A model generated the notes under the pieces. The model searched no databases and was not told the DNA's origin. It was given only the letters and a program-made list of their open reading frames with translations. Of a stretch of DNA of 6,438 bases, positions 1 to 5,147 are shown in pieces; position 1 is the stretch's first letter, and each line of letters opens with the position of its first letter. This DNA is from an uncultured Alphaproteobacteria bacterium (GTDB lineage Bacteria > Pseudomonadota > Alphaproteobacteria > Puniceispirillales > UBA1172): positions 1 through 6,438 of the forward strand of contig CALFYS010000137.1 in NCBI GenBank assembly GCA_937952245.1, written 5' to 3'. The position numbers and the translations under genes were made by a program.

Positions 1-43
1 GCATGATCATAATTGATAAAAGTAAAGATTTCATGAACAGATC

Positions 44-80
44 AAAATAAAACCGCCCCTATTCATGGCATTTCTGGCGG
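44..80 (-). terminator. Candidate Rho-independent terminator after the VOC gene
   Basis: Read on the minus strand, CCGCC (80-76) and GGCGG (57-53) can pair as a five-base-pair all-GC stem around an 18-base loop. The U-rich tail TTTTATTTT (52-44) follows directly. The structure begins 18 bases past the stop codon of the VOC gene, which is where a terminator would be expected. The stem is short and the loop long, so it is weaker than a textbook example. No folding energy was calculated. The remaining bases 1-43 are A+T-rich and hold no gene I can support. Confidence 0.45.
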
Positions 81-98
81 AAGATCAAGGTATCCCAA

Positions 99-473
99 CT
101 AAACCGGTGACGCGACCCACCAAATATTGCCGGTGGGGTCAACAAACCCCGCCATGTATTCGCCATGGGGGCGCAGCATCGGCGCCATCACGCTTTCCGC
201 CCCCTCACCCAAGGCCAACTGATAGGTGGCGTCAACATCATCAACATATAAATGCATTTGGGAGACGGTGGCGGCGAAATCATCCGTGGCTTGGTTGAGC
301 ATAATCAGGCTGTCTTCAATGTTGAGGCGGGCGTGTTGAACCGTGCCGTCTTCATAACGGTTTTCTTTTAAGACCCGCGCGTTAAACACAGTTTTGCAAA
401 ACCGCATGAGCGCATCGGCATCCGCAACCGTAAAATACGGCGTTAAGGGCAAAAATCCGTGGGTTGGTTTCAT
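99..473 (-). CDS. VOC-superfamily (PhnB-like / glyoxalase-fold) small protein
   Basis: This 124-residue protein resembles the PhnB-like branch of the vicinal oxygen chelate superfamily. Members are small cytoplasmic proteins of two beta-alpha-beta-beta-beta modules that usually dimerise; they include glyoxalase I, bleomycin-binding proteins and dioxygenases. The family pattern is visible: an N-terminal strand LTPYFTVAD (10-18), a strand with His47 (VQHARLNI, 45-52), the second module opening at MHLYVDDVDA (73-82) with His74, and the C-terminal DPTGNIWWVAS (112-122). Length matches single-chain PhnB-like proteins, which are about 120-150 residues. His47 and His74 sit where metal ligands often lie, but the last strand has Trp where classical glyoxalases carry Glu, so metal binding is uncertain. 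The ATG start has a short-spaced AGG upstream. Substrate and role cannot be told from sequence; an antibiotic-binding or glyoxalase label would be over-interpretation. It is separated from the gene upstream by 119 bases and may have its own promoter. Confidence 0.85.
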   Translation of the reverse strand: MKPTHGFLPLTPYFTVADADALMRFCKTVFNARVLKENRYEDGTVQHARLNIEDSLIMLNQATDDFAATVSQMHLYVDDVDATYQLALGEGAESVMAPMLRPHGEYMAGFVDPTGNIWWVASPV

Positions 474-494
474 GATACCTGCTCTACCATGCTA

Positions 495-522
495 TTGATA
501 TTATGAATCGTATTTCAACCAA
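495..522 (-). promoter_or_regulatory. Weak candidate promoter for the VOC gene
   Basis: In the 119-base gap between the small membrane protein and the VOC gene, the minus strand shows TTGGTT (522-517), a 16-base spacer, then TATCAA (500-495). An overlapping CATAAT (505-500) is closer to the -10 consensus but lacks a well-placed -35 box. Transcription from here would start about 15 bases before the VOC start codon. The surrounding bases are A+T-rich, so chance matches are likely. No hairpin followed by a T-run was found on the minus strand in 474-592, so read-through from the upstream genes is also possible. Confidence 0.2.
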
Positions 523-592
523 TATACGCCCTGTTAGCAAGCCATTTCAGTTTTAATTCGATCAAGCCTGACCCATGTGAATTGGCACTTGT

Positions 593-820
593 CTAAGCGT
601 TCAAATAGCCAATAAATAACGAGATGAACGCCCCCACATGGACGACCATAATCGCTTTGTCTTTCCACATAAACCCAACGGCAAACCACAGAAAAATGCC
701 GATAAAAAACAGGTAAATATTATACGGCACCAGATTTAACCCTGTTAACCCATAGCCGAATAATTGAATGACCGTCGCCAGCCATTTGACCGCGTCAACG
801 GTTTGGATATTCCCAATCAT
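593..820 (-). CDS. Small three-helix membrane protein, DUF6552-like
   Basis: This 75-residue protein is almost entirely hydrophobic. Three membrane helices are likely at about 11-30, 34-51 and 55-73, with a short charged turn, MWKDKA (51-56), between the second and third. The pattern of Trp13, the Pro-Tyr-Asn-Ile-Tyr turn (32-36), the Phe/Trp-rich second helix, W-K-D-K and the single His61 in the third helix resembles alphaproteobacterial proteins grouped as DUF6552. I recall that match from memory and did not check it. Some relatives have been labelled ubiquinone-biosynthesis methyltransferases in databases; this chain is far too short and has no SAM motif, so that label would be wrong. It starts with ATG eight bases after a good AAAGGG ribosome-binding site and follows guaA by 39 bases, so it is probably co-transcribed. 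Function is unknown. Confidence 0.8.
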   Translation of the reverse strand: MIGNIQTVDAVKWLATVIQLFGYGLTGLNLVPYNIYLFFIGIFLWFAVGFMWKDKAIMVVHVGAFISLFIGYLNA

Positions 821-859
821 TTTATGAACCCTTTGATGTATTAAAACGCGCTGAGGCGG

Positions 860-2410
860 TTATTCCCACTCAATCGTGCCGGGGGGTTTTGACGTCACGT
901 CATAGACGACGCGGTTGATGCCTTTGACTTCATTAACAATGCGGGTGGAAACCCTTGTCAGGAAATCATGGCTAAACGGGTAGCTGTCGGCGGTCATGCC
1001 ATCGGTTGAGGTCACCGCCCGCAAAGCGCAGACATAATCATAAGACCGCGCATCCCCCATCACGCCAACGGTACGGACGGGCAAAAGCACGGCAAAGGCC
1101 TGCCAAATCTCATCATAAAGACCGGCCTTTCTGATCTCATCAAGGTAAACCGCGTCCGCTTTCCGCAGAATATCGCATTTCTCGCGGGTGATTTCCCCAG
1201 GGATGCGAATGGCCAGCCCCGGCCCCGGGAACGGATGCCGCCCAATCAGGTTTTCAGGCATCCCCAATTCACGCCCCAAGGCACGGACTTCATCTTTAAA
1301 CAATTCGCGGAGCGGTTCGACCAATTCCATCGCCATATCATCCGGCAGCCCGCCAACATTATGATGCGATTTGATGGTCACGCTCGGCCCCCCTGATGCG
1401 GAAACGCTCTCGATCACATCAGGATAAAGCGTGCCTTGCGCCAGATACCCCGCGCCATCGATTGAAGCGGCGGCTTGGTCAAAGACATCAATGAAGGTTG
1501 CGCCGATAATCTTACGCTTTTCTTCAGGATCACTGACCCCATCCAAACGCCCCAAGAACAAATCAGACGCGTCTTCATGGATCAGCGGAATATTGTATTG
1601 GCCGCCGAATAAAGCCACCACTTCTTCGGCTTCGCCTTGGCGCATCAAGCCGTGGTCAACAAACACACAAGTCAGCCGCTCGCCAATCGCTTCATGGATC
1701 AACACCGCCGTCACGGAACTGTCAACGCCGCCGGAAAGCCCGCAAATCACCCTTCCGTCTTCGCCAACTTGTTTGCGGATGGCATCAATGGCGCGGGCTT
1801 TATAGGCCTGCATCGACCAATCGCCCTCTACCCCGCAAATGCCTTTGGCAAAACGGCTGAGCAAAGCCGCGCCATCAGGGGTATGCACCACTTCAGGGTG
1901 GAATTGCACGCCGTAATAATGGCGGGTTTCATTGGCAATCGCCGCGTAGGGCGCGCCATGGCTGGTGGCGATAACTTGAAAGCCTTCGGGCAAGGCCATG
2001 ACACGATCACCATGGCTCATCCAGACGGGGTGGCTTTCGCCTTCTGCCCAAATGCCATCAAACAAAGGTGAGGATGATTGCACGGCAATATCAGCACGGC
2101 CAAATTCACGGTCATCCCCCGGCTCAACCCTGCCGCCCAATTGCTGACACATCGTCTGCTGGCCATAGCAAATGCCCAAGATGGGGATATTCATCTCAAA
2201 CACCACTTCTGGCGCGCGCGGCGTATCGGCCAGCGCAACAGAGTTCGGCCCGCCGGACAAGACAATGCCCTTAGGCGAAAGCGCGGTGATGCGATCAGGT
2301 TCAGCCGTGCAGGGTAGAATTTCGGTATAAACACCATCTTCACGGAGACGGCGGGCGATCAACTGCGTGACTTGAGAGCCAAAATCAAGAATCAAAATCG
2401 TATCGGTCAT
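860..2410 (-). CDS. guaA: GMP synthase (glutamine-hydrolysing)
   Basis: This cytoplasmic enzyme converts XMP to GMP with ATP and glutamine, the last step of guanine nucleotide synthesis. All parts of the 516-residue two-domain family are present. The N-terminal class I glutamine amidotransferase domain spans about 1-190, with nucleophile Cys81 in GICYGQQ and the His171/Glu173 pair in QFHPEV. The ATP pyrophosphatase domain follows, with the PP-loop SGGVDSS at 226-232. The C-terminal dimerisation and XMP-binding domain includes RHPFPGPGLAIR (391-402) and ends in KPPGTIEWE, the usual terminus, so the gene is complete. It starts at an ATG nine bases after the guaB stop. The ribosome-binding site is poor (a TAGG overlapping the guaB stop), which suggests translational coupling to guaB. 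The glutaminase domain supplies ammonia to the synthetase domain within one chain. No frameshift or missing catalytic residue was seen. Confidence 0.98.
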   Translation of the reverse strand: MTDTILILDFGSQVTQLIARRLREDGVYTEILPCTAEPDRITALSPKGIVLSGGPNSVALADTPRAPEVVFEMNIPILGICYGQQTMCQQLGGRVEPGDDREFGRADIAVQSSSPLFDGIWAEGESHPVWMSHGDRVMALPEGFQVIATSHGAPYAAIANETRHYYGVQFHPEVVHTPDGAALLSRFAKGICGVEGDWSMQAYKARAIDAIRKQVGEDGRVICGLSGGVDSSVTAVLIHEAIGERLTCVFVDHGLMRQGEAEEVVALFGGQYNIPLIHEDASDLFLGRLDGVSDPEEKRKIIGATFIDVFDQAAASIDGAGYLAQGTLYPDVIESVSASGGPSVTIKSHHNVGGLPDDMAMELVEPLRELFKDEVRALGRELGMPENLIGRHPFPGPGLAIRIPGEITREKCDILRKADAVYLDEIRKAGLYDEIWQAFAVLLPVRTVGVMGDARSYDYVCALRAVTSTDGMTADSYPFSHDFLTRVSTRIVNEVKGINRVVYDVTSKPPGTIEWE

Positions 2411-2419
2411 GGATTAAAC

Positions 2420-3880
2420 CTACATATCAGGGCGGTAATTCGGGGCTTCGCGGGTGATGGTGACATCATGAACATGGCTTTCTTTCAGCCCTGCGCCAGT
2501 GATCCGCACAAAGTCACAATTCGATTTCATCGCATCAATCGTGCCATTGCCGGTATAGCCCATGGCAGCTTTCAGCCCGCCCAGCATCTGATGAATAACA
2601 GCGCTGGCAGGGCCTTTGTAAGGCACTTGGCCTTCAATGCCTTCTGGGACTAATTTCAGCGGTTGTGAGACTTCGGCTTGGAAATAGCGATCCGCTGAAC
2701 CTGTTGCCATCGCCCCCAAAGACCCCATGCCGCGATAAGCTTTATACGACCGCCCTTGATAAAGGAACACTTCCCCCGGGGTTTCATCCGTCCCTGCCAG
2801 CATCGAGCCGATCATGGCCACATCCGCGCCCGCGGCGATGGCCTTTGCCAAATCGCCTGAATATTTAATCCCGCCATCGGCGATACAAGGCACGCCTGCT
2901 TTGCGGCACGCCTCAGAAGCATCCATAATCGCGGTTAATTGCGGCACGCCAACCCCTGCCACCATGCGGGTGGTGCAAATGGAACCCGGGCCAATACCGA
3001 TTTTTACAGCATCCGCGCCTGCTTTAATCAAAGCCTCCGCGCCTTCTTTGGTGGCGATATTGCCGGCGATGATTTGCAGGTCATTGCTGATGCTTCGGAC
3101 GCGAGCAACCGCTTTCAAAACGCCTTCAGAATGGCCATGGGCGGTATCCACCACGACAACATCAACACCGGCTTCGGCCAAGGCTTCAGCGCGGGTCACG
3201 CCATCTTCGCCCGCACCTATCGCCGCCCCCACCAGCAAACGGCCAGAAGAATCTTTCGCCGCGTCAGGATAGGTTTGGGCTTTTTCCATATCCTTGACCG
3301 TCACAAGGCCAATACAATGATGGTTATCATCAACGATCACCAGTTTTTCAATCCGGTGGGTATGAAGCAATTTGCGGGCGTCATCATGGCTGATATGTTC
3401 ATCCGCCGTCACAACATCGCGCGTCATCAACGCGCTGACGCTTTCAAGCGGGTCTTCGGCAAAGCGCACATCACGGTTGGTCAGAATCCCCACCAATTTC
3501 GGGCTATCGGGTTCAGTGACGGGAATACCGCTGATGCCATGTTGCTGCATTAAGGCCAGCGCATCGCCCAAAGTTTTATCAGCGGCAATGGTCAATGGGT
3601 TGACCACCATCCCCGCTTCAAATCTTTTAACCGCCGCCACTTGCTTGGCGTGGTCTTCAACGCTCATGTTTTTGTGGATAATGCCAAGCCCGCCCAATTG
3701 CGCCATGGTGATGGCCAAGGGGCTTTCGGTGATGGTATCCATCGCGGCGGAAAGCAATGGCATTTTCAGATTAATATGGCGGGTCAAACGCGTTGAAACA
3801 TCGGCGTCGCTCGGCAAAATGGCAGAGGCGGCAGGCTTTAACAAAACGTCATCGAAGGTTAGTGCATCGGTGATGGGCAA
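2420..3880 (-). CDS. guaB: IMP dehydrogenase
   Basis: This cytoplasmic enzyme oxidises IMP to XMP with NAD+, the committed step toward GMP. The 486-residue chain has the standard bacterial layout: a TIM-barrel catalytic domain split by a pair of CBS domains at about 92-148 and 152-208. The catalytic loop GPGSICTTR holds the nucleophile Cys302. The phosphate-binding DGGIKYSGD lies at 335-343. The mobile flap YRGMGSLGAM (382-391) leads to the Arg398-Tyr399 pair of SADRYFQ, and EGIEGQVPYKG follows at 413-423. The CBS pair normally binds ATP or GTP and modulates activity, so feedback by guanine nucleotides is plausible. Translation starts at TTG: an in-frame TGA lies two codons upstream, the next Met is at residue 40 inside the barrel, and a strong ribosome-binding site sits six bases before the TTG. 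guaA follows after nine bases, so the two form an operon. Many alphaproteobacteria have rsmB between them; it is absent here. Confidence 0.98.
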   Translation of the reverse strand: MPITDALTFDDVLLKPAASAILPSDADVSTRLTRHINLKMPLLSAAMDTITESPLAITMAQLGGLGIIHKNMSVEDHAKQVAAVKRFEAGMVVNPLTIAADKTLGDALALMQQHGISGIPVTEPDSPKLVGILTNRDVRFAEDPLESVSALMTRDVVTADEHISHDDARKLLHTHRIEKLVIVDDNHHCIGLVTVKDMEKAQTYPDAAKDSSGRLLVGAAIGAGEDGVTRAEALAEAGVDVVVVDTAHGHSEGVLKAVARVRSISNDLQIIAGNIATKEGAEALIKAGADAVKIGIGPGSICTTRMVAGVGVPQLTAIMDASEACRKAGVPCIADGGIKYSGDLAKAIAAGADVAMIGSMLAGTDETPGEVFLYQGRSYKAYRGMGSLGAMATGSADRYFQAEVSQPLKLVPEGIEGQVPYKGPASAVIHQMLGGLKAAMGYTGNGTIDAMKSNCDFVRITGAGLKESHVHDVTITREAPNYRPDM

Positions 3881-3886
3881 GGGTCA

Positions 3887-3893
3887 CTCCCTT
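3887..3893 (-). promoter_or_regulatory. Ribosome-binding site fixing the TTG start of guaB
   Basis: The minus strand reads AAGGGAG, six bases (GTGACC-type spacer ending CCC) before the TTG at 3880. It is a near-perfect Shine-Dalgarno match, the best in the window. With the in-frame TGA at 3886-3884 it rules out any upstream start and supports TTG as the true initiation codon. Confidence 0.8.
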
Positions 3894-3922
3894 AATTTGC
3901 TCCATGAATTAGATGCGATCAG

Positions 3923-3928
3923 AATATA
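3923..3928 (-). promoter_or_regulatory. Candidate -10 box of a guaB promoter in the rlmE-guaB gap
   Basis: The 130-base gap 3881-4010 is more A+T-rich than the genes around it. On the minus strand it contains TATATT at 3928-3923, five of six bases of the -10 consensus, about 43 bases before the guaB start. A second match, TCTAAT (3913-3908), lies further down. Neither has a recognisable -35 box at 16-18 bases; upstream of the first is only a six-T run. No terminator for rlmE was found on the minus strand here, so guaB could also be read from the upstream unit. No known riboswitch or purine-operator pattern was recognised. Confidence 0.25.
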
Positions 3929-4010
3929 TCGAAACTCACCGAAAAAAGATAGTCCGATAATGTCGCATCCGTGAAATTGGTTTGATTTTTTGGCGATTGA
4001 TGCCAAGCCG

Positions 4011-4748
4011 TTAAATCAAGCGTTCACCATCGGGGTTCTCCCCCCGAAAGCCCGTGGCCAGCACATAGCTTTCAACCGATTCCGCGCGGCTGGCGGCAGG
4101 TTTAACATGACGCACCACAGCAAAGTCACGGCGCATCAGATCAAGCGCGTCTTTTTCCGCCCCGCCGCGGAAACATTTCGCCAAGAACACCCCACCCGGG
4201 GTCAGCACACGGCAGGCCATATCCAGCGCAATATCCAATAACGCGGTGGTTCTTAAATGATCAGTGGGGCGATGGCCGGTGGTATCCGCCGCCATATCGG
4301 ATAACACAACATCAGCCTTCCCCCCTAAAAGACGGATCAATTCATGCATCATGGCATCATCATTGATGTCACCTTTCAGAATATCCGCCCCCGCAACAGG
4401 GTCTGTATCCAACAGATCAATCCCCACCAGACGACCATGCCCCGCCGTCAGGCCAATCTTCTGGCTGGCGTATTGCAACCACCCGCCGGGGGCGCATCCC
4501 AAATCAAGCACCGCCGCGTTATGGGTCAGGATGTTATGTTTCTGATCCATCTGTTCCAGCTTTAACGCCGCCCGTGATCGGAAACCGCGCGATTTCGCCT
4601 CCGCCACAAAGGGATCATTCAATTGCCGTTGAATCCAGCGGCGTGATGATTCCGTCCGCCCTCGTGATTTCTTCGGGGTTTTGGTCACGCCCGCGTCACT
4701 GCGATAGGATCGGCCACTATTGCCTTTAGGTTTTGGTGGTTTCGCCAT
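4011..4748 (-). CDS. rlmE: 23S rRNA (uridine-2552) 2'-O-methyltransferase, RlmE/FtsJ family
   Basis: This SAM-dependent enzyme methylates the ribose of U2552 (E. coli numbering) in the A-loop of 23S rRNA during late 50S subunit assembly. The 245-residue chain has a Rossmann methyltransferase core with SAM motif I LDLGCAPGGW at 81-90. The family's K-D-K-E catalytic tetrad can be placed at Lys63 (RAALKLEQ), Asp151 (LSDMAAD), Lys191 (FLAKCF) and Glu226 (SVESYVLA). Residues 1-40 are rich in Lys, Arg, Ser and Gly, a basic extension longer than the E. coli enzyme (209 residues) but common in alphaproteobacterial forms; it may help bind rRNA. I chose the ATG at 4748 because a GGGG-type ribosome-binding site precedes it and it lies two bases after the hisI stop. 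An in-frame ATG at 4799 would add 17 residues overlapping hisI and is less likely. The tight spacing implies translational coupling with hisI. Confidence 0.95.
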   Translation of the reverse strand: MAKPPKPKGNSGRSYRSDAGVTKTPKKSRGRTESSRRWIQRQLNDPFVAEAKSRGFRSRAALKLEQMDQKHNILTHNAAVLDLGCAPGGWLQYASQKIGLTAGHGRLVGIDLLDTDPVAGADILKGDINDDAMMHELIRLLGGKADVVLSDMAADTTGHRPTDHLRTTALLDIALDMACRVLTPGGVFLAKCFRGGAEKDALDLMRRDFAVVRHVKPAASRAESVESYVLATGFRGENPDGERLI

Positions 4749-4750
4749 GA

Positions 4751-5128
4751 CTACCCCTGATCGCCTTCTGGCGTTGCTGTCATGGGGATAAAAAAGCATG
4801 ACCGCCGACCGGTATGGCAGGCCGCGCCCGTTTGATGAATTTTCAGCAAAATCGTATCACCATCGCAATCAAGATGGGCGGAGACCAGCTGTTGCACATG
4901 GCCAGAGGTTAAGCCCTTTTCCCATAATTCTTGGCGCGAGCGGGAATAATACGTCACCCGCCCCGTGGTCAATGTTTGGGTTAATGCCTCTTGGTTCATC
5001 CATGCCATCATCAAGACATCACCCGTTTCGGCGCATTGGGCAATGGCCGGCACAAGGCCATCGGCGTTAAAGGTAACTGCCGCCATATCAAAAGATGCTG
5101 TATCAACTGATGTATCTGTTTCCGTCAT
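4751..5128 (-). CDS. hisI: Phosphoribosyl-AMP cyclohydrolase (monofunctional HisI)
   Basis: This cytoplasmic metalloenzyme opens the adenine ring of phosphoribosyl-AMP to give ProFAR, the third step of histidine synthesis. The 125-residue chain carries the family signatures: LMMAWMNQEAL (39-49), SRSRQELWEKG (62-72) with TSGH (74-77), and DCDGD (87-91), whose Asp87, Asp89 and Asp91 are the expected Mg ligands. Cys88, Cys104 and Cys111 are the expected Zn ligands. There is no HisE pyrophosphatase domain at the C-terminus, so HisE must be encoded elsewhere, as is usual in alphaproteobacteria. The ATG at 5128 was chosen because AGAGG lies six bases upstream and the family core begins about 20 residues in; a start at 5242 would add 38 non-family residues and overlap the RND gene. 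It lies 19 bases after the RND stop and two bases before rlmE. No other his gene is in view. Confidence 0.96.
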   Translation of the reverse strand: MTETDTSVDTASFDMAAVTFNADGLVPAIAQCAETGDVLMMAWMNQEALTQTLTTGRVTYYSRSRQELWEKGLTSGHVQQLVSAHLDCDGDTILLKIHQTGAACHTGRRSCFFIPMTATPEGDQG

Positions 5129-5147
5129 GCCAACCTCTAATACAGGT

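Noticed and set aside
3..10. Eight-base palindrome ATGATCAT near the left edge
   Set aside because: Too short to support an operator or attachment site, and no repeat copy was noticed nearby.
1637..2071. Plus-strand open frame of 144 codons opposite guaA
   Set aside because: It lies wholly within the conserved guaA gene on the other strand and its product has no recognisable domain; it is a by-product of guaA codon use.
2939..3974. Two long overlapping plus-strand open frames (2939-3553 and 3372-3974) opposite guaB
   Set aside because: Both are antisense to conserved guaB codons, are of low complexity or odd composition, and resemble no family; treated as shadows.
3985..4006. Hairpin TTGGC-7-GCCAA (3990-4006) beside a T-run, as an rlmE terminator
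   Set aside because: The T-run precedes the stem on the plus strand and is an A-run after the stem on the minus strand, so it is in the wrong orientation to end rlmE transcription and also wrong for a plus-strand terminator.
4749..4799. Longer rlmE start at 4799
   Set aside because: It would add 17 residues encoded inside hisI, without family support, while the ATG at 4748 has its own ribosome-binding site.
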